NCBI RefSeq assembly: GCF_002013465.1
Contig: NZ_MAFC01000001.1
Location: forward strand, 1 to 43,082
DNA from: Mycobacterium sp. D16R12
GTDB taxonomy: Bacteria > Actinomycetota > Actinomycetes > Mycobacteriales > Mycobacteriaceae
Direction: 5' to 3'
DNA: 43,082 bases
Positions 9,326 to 16,557 of this stretch are shown piece after piece (positions within the stretch are counted from its first letter, which is position 1; every line of letters starts with the position of its first letter). Both the position numbers and the translations under genes were made by a program. The notes under the pieces are model-generated. The model saw only the letters and a list, made by a program, of their open reading frames with translations. It was not told the origin of the DNA and did no database searches.

Positions 9326-9922
9326 TCACACACCCTGCGGTCGCCAGCCTGGATCACGTCCCGACATGGCGAGCATGTGATCGAACTGTGGGGCACCCGG
9401 GGAAACCGGTCGCTGCGGACCGAACAAACCCGGAATTCCGTCGTCGGAAGCGAGCGCACTGATGAACCCGTACAGGCCCGGATCGGTGCCCGCCGGTAGG
9501 TCGAACGGCTGCCCTGTCGCGGCCGCCAAATCCCAGCCGTGCAGTACCAGCTCGTCGAGGGCCACCATCGCCACCTGGTCATGGGGCATGAGGGTTCCCG
9601 CGATGGTCGACTCGCCATCCCATGACTGCGGCTGCGTCCAGGTCTCGACGAGGTCGGCGAGACGTTGCGGCAACAAGGTCCGCCACTGCGGATCGAGGTC
9701 CTCGGTGAACGACGGGCCGGAGAGGTCGATACCGAGAGCCGCGGCCTCCTCGGGCTGGACGACGTACCGGAAGGCCGTCGACAGACCCATCAGGTGATTC
9801 AGCAGAGCACGGACCGTCAACTCGGCGCAGGGAGTCGAATTGTCCAGCGCATCGTCCGACACCCCGGGAAGAAGCGCCTCCACGGCGGTAGCGGCAGGTT
9901 TCAGGCTGAACGGCGCGTCCAT
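9326..9922 (-). CDS. TIGR03086-type metal-binding protein (DinB/mycothiol maleylpyruvate isomerase-like)
   Basis: 198 residues with the four-helix DinB-like fold of the mycothiol-dependent maleylpyruvate isomerase N-terminal family. The hallmark STPCAELTVRALLNHLMG (His metal ligand) lies near residue 35 and VLHGWDLAAATGQ near residue 140. Family members bind a divalent metal and often act with mycothiol; the substrate here is unknown. Start at ATG 9922, with AGGA eight bases upstream; ATG 9931 is an alternative. It sits between ndh and the LLM oxidoreductase, genes I recall as adjacent in M. tuberculosis, so it looks like a lineage-specific insertion. Confidence 0.8.
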   Translation of the reverse strand: MDAPFSLKPAATAVEALLPGVSDDALDNSTPCAELTVRALLNHLMGLSTAFRYVVQPEEAAALGIDLSGPSFTEDLDPQWRTLLPQRLADLVETWTQPQSWDGESTIAGTLMPHDQVAMVALDELVLHGWDLAAATGQPFDLPAGTDPGLYGFISALASDDGIPGLFGPQRPVSPGAPQFDHMLAMSGRDPGWRPQGV

Positions 9923-9971
9923 ATCCCACATCCTGCCCAAGGATCGCGGGATAGAGACCGAATCCGTCCGA

Positions 9972-10955
9972 CTAGTCCTTGAACAGCGGGCGAAGAGTGT
10001 TGCCGATCAGTTCCACCACGCCGGGGACATGCCCGTTGGCGGTTGCGTTGAGGGTGACCGAGTCGATTCCCTGATCGAGAATCCGGGTTTGTACCTGCTC
10101 GGCGATTTCCTCCGGGCTACCCACCAGGGTGCGTCCGAGCACCTGCGCCCGGACATCGTCGGGCAGGGTGTCCAGGTCAAGACCGTTTTTACGCAGCTGC
10201 TCAGCGGCCAGCTTCCATGCCGTCGCCGAGTTGTCATCGATGAACACCGAGAAGAAGGCGGAGGTCTCCAGCGTGGCCGGGTCACGACCGGCCTCCTCGC
10301 AGCGCTGCCTCAGCACCGACAGCTTGTGCGGGATCTCATCGAGCGAGCTGAGCAGATTCAGGTGATCGGCGTACTTCACCGCCAGACCGAAGGTCTTTTT
10401 CTCGCCGCTGCCGCCGATCATGATGGGTATGTTCGGGCGGATCCGTGGTTCGTTCAGCGCCGTCTCGGCGCGGTAGTACTTGCCTTCGAAGGTGGGGCGC
10501 TCGCCGCGGAGCATGGGCGCGATGATCTCGAGCGCCTCGCTCAACCGTTCGAAGCGGTCGGTGAATGTGCCGAAATCGAAGCCGAGCTGCTGGTGTTCGA
10601 GCTCGAACCATCCCGCACCGATGCCCAGGATCGCGCGTCCTCCGCTGACCACGTCGAGCGTGGTGACGGCCTTCGCGAGCAGCGTCGGATTTCGGTAGGT
10701 ATTGCCGGTGACCAGCGTGGACAGCTGAATGGTGCTGGTGGCACTGGCCAGTGCACCCAGGGCCGTGTAGGCCTCCAGCATGGGCTGATCAGGGGTGCCG
10801 ATCATGGGCAGCTGATAGAAGTGATCCATCAGGAAGACCGTGTCGAAGCCCGAGGCCTCCGCTTCGCGCGCCTGATTGACGACGGTGGGGAAGAGTTCGG
10901 CGACGCCGGTGCCGTAGGAGAAATTGGGGATCTGATATCCGAGCCGAATGGTCAC
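9972..10955 (-). CDS. LLM class F420-dependent oxidoreductase
   Basis: 327-residue luciferase-like monooxygenase family TIM barrel expected to use coenzyme F420. Signature segments: TRP-like N-terminus MTIRLGYQIPNF, FDTVFLMDHF, TLVTGNTYRNPTLLAK, GIGAGWFELEH and PIMIGGSGEKKT. Corresponds by neighbourhood to Rv1855c. No Shine-Dalgarno: the GTG start is preceded by TAGGCT six bases upstream (10962-10967), which fits a leaderless transcript. Substrate unknown. Confidence 0.9.
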   Translation of the reverse strand: MTIRLGYQIPNFSYGTGVAELFPTVVNQAREAEASGFDTVFLMDHFYQLPMIGTPDQPMLEAYTALGALASATSTIQLSTLVTGNTYRNPTLLAKAVTTLDVVSGGRAILGIGAGWFELEHQQLGFDFGTFTDRFERLSEALEIIAPMLRGERPTFEGKYYRAETALNEPRIRPNIPIMIGGSGEKKTFGLAVKYADHLNLLSSLDEIPHKLSVLRQRCEEAGRDPATLETSAFFSVFIDDNSATAWKLAAEQLRKNGLDLDTLPDDVRAQVLGRTLVGSPEEIAEQVQTRILDQGIDSVTLNATANGHVPGVVELIGNTLRPLFKD

Positions 10956-10961
10956 TCGGCC

Positions 10962-10967
10962 AGCCTA
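10962..10967 (-). promoter_or_regulatory. Leaderless -10 element of the LLM oxidoreductase
   Basis: TAGGCT on the minus strand, six bases before the GTG at 10955. The same hexamer and spacing recur before cinA (24595) and the SGNH hydrolase (35507). Confidence 0.5.
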
Positions 10968-11020
10968 CGCGCGATCCGCCGACGCGGCATTACGGTCTTG
11001 CCCCGCAAGGCAATTCGAAG

Positions 11021-11052
11021 ATCTGCAGCTGGAGTGCACTCCAGCTGCAGAT
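11021..11052. terminator. Perfect 32-bp palindrome after the SDR gene
   Basis: Each half is ATCTGCAGCTGGAGTG and the two halves are exact reverse complements with no spacer. It touches the TAA of the minus-strand SDR gene (11052-11054) and lies about 55 bases before the promoter of the next gene. No T-run follows; a smaller hairpin CTTGC-CCC-GCAAG lies at 10998-11010. A terminator is the simplest reading, but a hairpin with no loop bases is atypical, so a protein-binding site is also possible. Confidence 0.55.
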
Positions 11053-11735
11053 TAGCTGACGCCGGCGGGGACGCCGCGGCTGACGTGCAGAGTCTGACCG
11101 GTGATGTGCCGCGCCTGCGGGCTGGTGAGGAACAATGCCAGTCGGGCGATCTCGGCACCGACCAGATCTTGTGCATCCTCGGCGCTGTCGAGGCCGTCGT
11201 AGTTGGCCTCGGCCGATTGCCCGGGTGCGATGGTGTTGATGGTGATACCGCGGGTGCCCATCCGCTCGGCCTGCTCGGCGGTCCACGCCGAGAGTGCGGC
11301 CTTGGCGGCAGTGGTTGCCCCCGATCGGTCGCGAGTGCCCAATGTGCACAGGTTGACGATGGCCGCACCGGAACGTAGGTGGTCGCCGATGGCCTGCACC
11401 GTCAGCACTGCCGTCAGCACGCTGGACTCATACCGCGACAGCCAAGCCTCTCCGGTGTCGGTGAGGGTGCCCAGATGCGGGCCGGGCTCGCTCCAGACCG
11501 GATTGGGGATGTTGATGATGGCGTCGAGGTGCTGCGGGAACAGCTCGAGGTTCTCCTCCAGGCTGTCCGGGTCGGAGTTATCGCACACGATGGCGTCGAC
11601 CTCGAGTTCCTTGGCGGCGATCTCCAACTCGTCGGCGTTGGGGCCGGTGATGACGACCCGATGGCCGGCGTTGCGGAATTCCGCGGCCACTGCCCGGCCG
11701 ACTTCGTTAACCGCTCCGGTTACCAGTACGTCCAT
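11052..11735 (-). CDS. Degenerate short-chain dehydrogenase/reductase
   Basis: 227-residue SDR-fold protein, positionally Rv1856c-like. The Rossmann start reads TGAVNEVG, where the usual TGxxxGxG has Glu11 in place of the middle Gly. The catalytic YxxxK motif is TTAAK: Lys145 is kept but Tyr is Thr141, and no clear catalytic Ser is seen (IVNLCTLGT). C-terminal RGITINTIAPGQ and ITGQTLHVSRG are well kept. It probably folds as an SDR but should not be a standard dehydrogenase; it may bind a ligand or partner. ATG preceded by AAGGAAGG at 7-base spacing. Confidence 0.85.
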   Translation of the reverse strand: MDVLVTGAVNEVGRAVAAEFRNAGHRVVITGPNADELEIAAKELEVDAIVCDNSDPDSLEENLELFPQHLDAIINIPNPVWSEPGPHLGTLTDTGEAWLSRYESSVLTAVLTVQAIGDHLRSGAAIVNLCTLGTRDRSGATTAAKAALSAWTAEQAERMGTRGITINTIAPGQSAEANYDGLDSAEDAQDLVGAEIARLALFLTSPQARHITGQTLHVSRGVPAGVS

Positions 11736-11858
11736 GGCGGTACCTTCCTTGCCTTCCTGAAAGCCTTACCGATCCGCTCCTGTTGCCAGGCCTGATCAGC
11801 TTGATCGTGACACAACCCGGACCTCATACCCCGGATTTGGCGGCCGGGTCGCACGGGT

Positions 11859-11889
11859 TTGACGCCCAATATTACTGGACGGTAGCAAT
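11859..11889 (+). promoter_or_regulatory. Candidate modABC promoter with overlapping dyad
   Basis: TTGACG (11859-11864) resembles a -35, and TAGCAA lies 18 bases downstream. An imperfect dyad ATTACTGGACGGTAGCAAT spans 11871-11889 over the putative -10. It lies about 50 bases before modA. A ModE-type or other repressor could bind here; assignment is by position only. Confidence 0.3.
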
Positions 11890-11936
11890 ACCCTCGACCA
11901 CCGCATATCGGCCAGGTGACGACTAGGGTTGTGGCG

Positions 11937-12737
11937 GTGACCAGCAGAGCATGGAAATTTCTCGCCGCGGTTCTCCTCACGGGTTCGCTGGCCATGTCCG
12001 GCTGCGCCTCCCGAACGACGCCCGCCGACAGCGCACCCGACTCGGCAAAAGGCCCAGGGCCCGCCACCGTCCAATTACATGTGCTGGCCGCCGCGTCGCT
12101 GCGCAAGGCGTTCACCGAGATCGGGAAGTCTTTCGAGTCCACCCACGCCGGAACCACGGTCGAGTTCACCTTTGCGGGCTCCTCGGATCTGGTCACGCAG
12201 CTCACCCAGGGTGCCCAGGCAGACGTACTGGCCACCGCGGACTCGGCCAACATGGATAAGGCGTGGAAGGCGCATGCGGTCGTCAATCCTGTGGACTTCG
12301 CCGCCAACACGCTCACGATCGTCGTTGCACCGGGTAATCCGAAGGGCATCGCCACCTTCGCGGACCTGGCACGTCCGGGTCTGGACGTGGTGGTGTGCGC
12401 AGCACAGGTTCCATGCGGGTCAGCCGCCAGCACTGCATCCAAAGAGACTGGGGTGCAATTGAACCCGGCCAGCGAAGAGTCCTCGGTAACCGATGTGCTG
12501 AACAAGGTGATCGCGGGTCAGGCCGATGCCGGTCTGGTGTATGTCACCGACGCCAAGGGCGCCGGCGACAAGGTCACCGCCGTCGCATTCCCCGAAGCAC
12601 AGTCCATCGTCAACACCTATCCGATTGCGATGACCGCGAATTCGCGCAATCCGGAACGCGCGAACCAGTTCATCGAAACCGTCACCGGGGACGTCGGACA
12701 CAAGACTCTGGCGGCGGCGGGGTTCTCCGCGCCGTGA
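11937..12737 (+). CDS. modA: Molybdate ABC transporter substrate-binding lipoprotein
   Basis: 266-residue periplasmic-type binding lipoprotein with lipid Cys23 (AMSGC). Conserved ModA segments: [44 protein letters not shown] and [10 protein letters not shown]. It captures molybdate for ModB/ModC. Start taken at GTG 11937, with AGGG eight bases upstream; GTG 11916 would lengthen the n-region. Overlaps modB as GTGA. The molybdenum supplied here is needed by the nitrate reductase encoded 4 kb downstream. Confidence 0.9.
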   Translation: MTSRAWKFLAAVLLTGSLAMSGCASRTTPADSAPDSAKGPGPATVQLHVLAAASLRKAFTEIGKSFESTHAGTTVEFTFAGSSDLVTQLTQGAQADVLATADSANMDKAWKAHAVVNPVDFAANTLTIVVAPGNPKGIATFADLARPGLDVVVCAAQVPCGSAASTASKETGVQLNPASEESSVTDVLNKVIAGQADAGLVYVTDAKGAGDKVTAVAFPEAQSIVNTYPIAMTANSRNPERANQFIETVTGDVGHKTLAAAGFSAP

Positions 12738-13531
12738 CCCCGGCACCCGGTCTGCCCCGGTGGGTATATCTGCCGGCGGCCATCGGGGCGCTGCTCATCG
12801 TGCTGCCACTGCTGGCACTCGTGGTGAAGGCCGATTGGGCGCAGTTCCCGGCCCTGGTCACGAGCCCCGCTTCACGGGCGGCGCTGGGGCTGAGCCTGCG
12901 GACATGCCTCGCGAGCACAGCGCTGTGTCTGCTGCTGGGGGTGCCTCTGGCCATCGTCTTGGCTCGCGGGCCTGTCTGGTTGACCCGGCTGCTGCGCCCG
13001 TTGATTCTGCTGCCCTTGGTGCTGCCACCGGTCGTCGGCGGTATCGCGCTGCTCTATGCCTTCGGCAAGCTGGGACTGCTCGGGCACTACCTGGACGCCG
13101 TCGGAATCCGGATAGCGTTTTCCACCTCCGCCGTGGTTTTGGCGCAGACCTTCGTATCGCTGCCGTTCCTCGTCATCAGCCTCGAGGGTGCGCTGGTCAC
13201 GACGGGGCAGCGCTATGACCATGTGGCGGCAAGCCTGGGGGCACCGCCGACCACCGTGCTGCGTCGCGTGTCGCTGCCGCTGGTGATGCCGGCGCTGATA
13301 TCGGGCACGGTGTTGGCCTTCGCTCGCTCGCTGGGTGAATTCGGTGCCACCTTGACGTTCGCGGGTTCGCGGCAGGGCGTCACGCGCACCCTGCCGCTGG
13401 AGATATACCTGCAGCGCGAATCAGATGCCCAAGCAGCCGTGGCGCTTTCACTGCTGCTGGTGGCGGTGGCAGCGGTTGTCCTGGCCGTTGTCGGCGCACG
13501 GACCTGGCGCCCGGACGGGTGGCGGCGATGA
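12734..13531 (+). CDS. modB: Molybdate ABC transporter permease
   Basis: 265-residue inner-membrane permease with about five or six hydrophobic segments (for example [20 protein letters not shown] and [20 protein letters not shown]). The cytoplasmic EAA loop [18 protein letters not shown] docks the ATPase. The GTG at 12734 overlaps the modA stop. A much longer in-frame reading that starts inside modA is spurious, because its first part is a shadow of modA. The stop overlaps modC as ATGA. Confidence 0.92.
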   Translation: MTPAPGLPRWVYLPAAIGALLIVLPLLALVVKADWAQFPALVTSPASRAALGLSLRTCLASTALCLLLGVPLAIVLARGPVWLTRLLRPLILLPLVLPPVVGGIALLYAFGKLGLLGHYLDAVGIRIAFSTSAVVLAQTFVSLPFLVISLEGALVTTGQRYDHVAASLGAPPTTVLRRVSLPLVMPALISGTVLAFARSLGEFGATLTFAGSRQGVTRTLPLEIYLQRESDAQAAVALSLLLVAVAAVVLAVVGARTWRPDGWRR

Positions 13532-14595
13532 GCGAACTGCGATTCGACGCAGGGCATTCGGGCCGCGGCGTGCAGGCCACGTTCACGGTCGCGCCCGGAG
13601 AGACGCTGGCGATCGTTGGCCCCAATGGGGCCGGTAAGTCCACGTTGCTCGGGCTCATCGCCGGGCTGCTACGGCCCGACTCCGGTGAGATAAGGCTCGG
13701 CGGCCACGTGCTGACGGACTGTGCCACTGGCACTTTCGTCCCCACTCACCGGCGGCGGACGGCGCTGCTGCTGCAGGAGGCGTTGTTGTTCCCGCACTTG
13801 ACGGTCGCGGGGAACGTCGAGTTCGGGATGCGCGGCCGGCGCCGCGACGAGGTGCCCGGCGCGCGTGATCACTGGCTGGAATCGGTCGGCGCGCGTGATC
13901 TGGCGGGACGCCGACCCGGTGAACTGTCCGGGGGACAGGCGCAGCGGGTGGCCATCGCACGCGCGCTGGCCACCGAACCCGAGCTGGTGCTGCTCGACGA
14001 GCCGCTGTCCGGTCTGGACGCCGAGAGCGCGCCAGCCGTCCGGGCACTGCTGGGGCGGGTGTTGGGCCGCGACGGACAAAGCGCTCTGATCGTGACCCAC
14101 GACATCATGGATGCGGTCGCCATTGCCGACAGGGTGATGGTGTTGGACTCCGGCTGCGTCGCCGAGCTGGGAGAAACCACCACGGTCTTGGCCCGGCCGA
14201 CCAGCCAGTTTGGCGCCCGGTTTGCGGGCGTGAACCTCCTCGACGGCACCGTGGGTGAGGACGGTGGGCTACACGTCGAGGACCTTGTCATTCATGGGGT
14301 GTGGTCCGGCACCGGAAGCCCCGCGCAGGGCCAGCACGCCGTCGCGGTGTTCGGGCCGCGTGCTGTCAGCGTGCATCTGTCCCCACCGGGAGGTAGCCCG
14401 CGCAACGTCATCGCCGTGTCCGTGACGACCCTGAGCGCTCATGCGGACACCGTGGTTGTAACGGCATCTGCTGGAGCCACGATATTCACGGCACATATCA
14501 CCGCGGCCGCCGCGGCAGAACTCAAGCTGACACCCGAGGCGTCGGCATACTTTGCCGTGAAGGCCCACGAGGTCGTCATTCAGGCGGCGCAATAG
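13528..14595 (+). CDS. modC: Molybdate ABC transporter ATP-binding protein
   Basis: 355 residues. Walker [11 protein letters not shown]-loop [12 protein letters not shown], signature [15 protein letters not shown], Walker [13 protein letters not shown] and H-loop IVTHD. A C-terminal TOBE-type domain (from about residue 235 to the end) is typical of ModC and may bind oxyanion for feedback control. ATG at 13528 overlaps the modB stop; a Met three codons earlier is possible. Completes a standard modABC operon. Confidence 0.94.
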   Translation: MSELRFDAGHSGRGVQATFTVAPGETLAIVGPNGAGKSTLLGLIAGLLRPDSGEIRLGGHVLTDCATGTFVPTHRRRTALLLQEALLFPHLTVAGNVEFGMRGRRRDEVPGARDHWLESVGARDLAGRRPGELSGGQAQRVAIARALATEPELVLLDEPLSGLDAESAPAVRALLGRVLGRDGQSALIVTHDIMDAVAIADRVMVLDSGCVAELGETTTVLARPTSQFGARFAGVNLLDGTVGEDGGLHVEDLVIHGVWSGTGSPAQGQHAVAVFGPRAVSVHLSPPGGSPRNVIAVSVTTLSAHADTVVVTASAGATIFTAHITAAAAAELKLTPEASAYFAVKAHEVVIQAAQ

Positions 14596-14740
14596 CTGGG
14601 GACGTGGATTTCGGTAGCCTTCGAAAGGAAACCTATGTTTGCTTCTGGTCAGCCAAACCCCTTGCCACCGCATCGAATGGTCGCGAAGTGGCGTCAGTGG
14701 CAGCGGTCGGCAAATCGGGCGCGCCGATTGCCGGTTACGC

Positions 14741-14775
14741 TTGCACGTGCTGGACAAAACGGTACGTTCATGGAC
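14741..14775 (+). promoter_or_regulatory. Candidate apa promoter
   Basis: TTGCAC (14741-14746), 16-base spacer, TACGTT (14763-14768), then seven bases to the ATG at 14776. This layout predicts a transcript starting on or next to that ATG. It conflicts with an alternative in-frame ATG at 14635 that has AAAGGA five bases upstream. Confidence 0.45.
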
Positions 14776-15828
14776 ATGCAGCAACCACGGGCAACATCGG
14801 CGGGCAAGCGGGCGCACCAGGCACGAGTGATGGCGGCCGCTATCGCCGTCGCTTCGCTGTCCGGGGCAGGAGCTATCACGCTCGTCGCCGGACCGGCCAA
14901 TCAGACGCCGGCATCGGTACGCACGGCGGACATCCACCTGGTGACAACCGACGCTCCTCCGCCGCCCGCAACGCCGGCTCCCGGTCAACCGGCTCCCAAT
15001 CCGGAGACTCCGACGACGGTGACGACCCCTCCGGCAGCACCTCCGCCTGGCGCGCCCGCGCCGGCACCCGCGACGCCGCCGGTGGCACCTCCGCCCGGCG
15101 CGCCGGCACCCGGTGCGCCGGCAGACGGGGGACGCGTCAACAATGACCAAGGCGGATTCAGTTATGTTGTGCCGCAAGGCTGGGCGCAGTCGGATGCGCG
15201 CAGGCTCACCTACGGATCGGCGCTGCTGACCAATCCGGCCGCACCGAACGGAAGCATTCTGTTGGGTCGCCTGGATCTCAAGCTCTTCGCAGGTGCCGAG
15301 CCCGACAATCAGAAGGCGGCCCGCAGGCTGGCATCGGATATGGGCGAGTTCTTCATGCCGTACCCGGGCAACCGCGTCAACCAGGAAGATCAGACCTTCG
15401 AAGTGGCGGGCATGCCCGCAGCATCCTCGTACTACGAGGTCAAATTCGATGACGCCGCCAAGGAGCCCGGCCAGATCTGGGCCGCGGCCGTGGGTAAGGG
15501 CAAGGATCGCTGGTTCATCGTCTGGCTTGGCACCTCGGCCTCACCGGTGGACAAGGGTGTGGCCAAGACCCTGACCGACTCGGTTCGCCCCTGGACCCCG
15601 CCCACTCCTGTCACGCCTCCGGCCGGGCAGCCGGCCGATCCCAACCAGCCGGCACCGCCGCCTGCGGATCCCAATCAGCCGCCGCCTCCACCGGCCGATC
15701 CCAATCAGCCGCCGCCCCCACCGGCTCCTGCGGCACCGGGTGCACCGGCCCCCGAACCTGCTGCTCCGGGGCAGCCCGCGCCTCCGGCACCGCCTGCGGC
15801 GCCACCGGCGCCCGGCGTCCCGGTCTAG
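14776..15828 (+). CDS. apa: Alanine/proline-rich secreted antigen Apa (MPT32/FAP family)
   Basis: About 350 residues. Signal peptide (MAAAIAVASLSGAGAITLV), a Pro/Ala/Thr-rich low-complexity N-region, a folded central domain (GGFSYVVPQGWAQSDARR, ALLTNPAAPNG, DMGEFFMPYPGNRVNQE, ASSYYEVKFDD, WFIVWLGTSASPVDKG) that matches M. tuberculosis Apa (Rv1860), and a Pro-rich tail. Mycobacterial Apa is exported, O-mannosylated in its Pro/Thr regions and binds fibronectin; export and glycosylation here are inferred. Start: ATG 14776 or 14770 fits the signal peptide and the promoter; ATG 14635 has a better Shine-Dalgarno but would add about 47 charged residues before the signal. Confidence 0.9.
   Translation: MQQPRATSAGKRAHQARVMAAAIAVASLSGAGAITLVAGPANQTPASVRTADIHLVTTDAPPPPATPAPGQPAPNPETPTTVTTPPAAPPPGAPAPAPATPPVAPPPGAPAPGAPADGGRVNNDQGGFSYVVPQGWAQSDARRLTYGSALLTNPAAPNGSILLGRLDLKLFAGAEPDNQKAARRLASDMGEFFMPYPGNRVNQEDQTFEVAGMPAASSYYEVKFDDAAKEPGQIWAAAVGKGKDRWFIVWLGTSASPVDKGVAKTLTDSVRPWTPPTPVTPPAGQPADPNQPAPPPADPNQPPPPPADPNQPPPPPAPAAPGAPAPEPAAPGQPAPPAPPAAPPAPGVPV
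15634..15723 (+). repeat. Three 30-bp in-frame repeats in the Apa tail
   Basis: Units at 15634-15663, 15664-15693 and 15694-15723, each encoding ADPNQPxPPP. The last two are nearly identical at DNA level, so the tract may expand or contract by recombination or slippage. ADPN-P units of this type also occur in the proline-rich part of M. tuberculosis Apa. Confidence 0.85.
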
Positions 15829-15965
15829 CTCTCGGCCAGTTCTGCGCAGCACGATTCGATCGCATCGCAGAGTTCCGCTTCGCACCGCGCACGGTGTTAT
15901 CGGTGAAGATCCGATCCGCGTCGGCCCAGACGATCAGTAAGAGCAACGTGACCCATGGCTGACGG

Positions 15966-15997
15966 GGCCCTCGAGTTCGGTGAAGAACTCGAGGGCC
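15966..15997. terminator. 13-bp stem hairpin between convergent apa and the GlsB-like gene
   Basis: GGCCCTCGAGTTC, loop GGTGAA, then the exact complement. It lies 137 bases after apa and 93 bases after the stop of the minus-strand gene at 16091, so it can serve both strands. A second hairpin GACGCCG-ATC-CGGCGTC lies at 16032-16048. The rest of the 262-base gap holds nothing else I can support. Confidence 0.65.
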
Positions 15998-16090
15998 GCC
16001 AACAAGTTCGCCGGGAGTGCGGCACAGGGGTGACGCCGATCCGGCGTCGGCATTGCCGCGCCCTACCGGCGGCGCCCCGCCTAGTGCGGA

Positions 16091-16366
16091 CTAGCTCTTG
16101 GTTTTGCCTGCGACGAATTTGTAGACGAGCAGCAAGATCACCGCGCCAACTAACGCACCGAGGAAGGCGTGGTTGATCGGCGGGGTGACCGTGAACTTGT
16201 GTGGGGCGAACACCAGACTTCCCAGCGTCCCGCCGACATAACCACCGACGATGCCCAGCAACGCTGTCACGATCCAGCCGAAGTTCTCCTTGCCGGGCAC
16301 GAGCAACCGGGCGATCCACCCAACGATCAGGCCAAGAATGATCATCCAAATGATGTTCAACACCAT
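16091..16366 (-). CDS. GlsB/YeaQ/YmgE-family small membrane protein
   Basis: 91 residues with three hydrophobic segments (IIWMIILGLIVGWIARLLV, WIVTALLGIVGGYVGGTLGS, FLGALVGAVILLLVYKFV) and the Gly-rich pattern of the transglycosylase-associated/stress-response membrane family. Strong Shine-Dalgarno AAGGAG six bases before ATG. Likely the counterpart of Rv1861 next to apa. Function unknown; relatives are linked to general stress. Confidence 0.88.
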   Translation of the reverse strand: MVLNIIWMIILGLIVGWIARLLVPGKENFGWIVTALLGIVGGYVGGTLGSLVFAPHKFTVTPPINHAFLGALVGAVILLLVYKFVAGKTKS

Positions 16367-16557
16367 GTCTAGCTCCTTCGAGTATGTGTACGGAGGAAAC
16401 GAGCGTCGACCCGCTGCATGATGCTAGTGGAACACCTGGTTCGTCGGTGCTTTAACGACACGGCGTGGCCGAGCTCGCCACCTCACGCACCGTGGATCCT
16501 TGCGGTGAGGACGCCGTGACAGCCGGATAACCTCGGCGGAAGAATTCGGGAATCTGC

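Noticed and set aside
9840..11378. 512-codon plus-strand open frame across the LLM and SDR genes
   Set aside because: It is a shadow spanning two well-supported minus-strand genes and their promoter, with no recognisable domain.
11736..11936. Molybdenum-cofactor riboswitch upstream of modA
   Set aside because: I could not find the multi-stem layout of that riboswitch; only a short imperfect dyad is visible.
15634..15723. Regular 30-bp repeats considered as a CRISPR array
   Set aside because: They are in-frame, contiguous, have no spacers and encode the Pro-rich Apa tail.
16367..16557. GlnR-type nitrogen boxes upstream of the nitrate reductase
   Set aside because: Scattered GTAC/AAC words occur, but none with the required spacing; nothing convincing.
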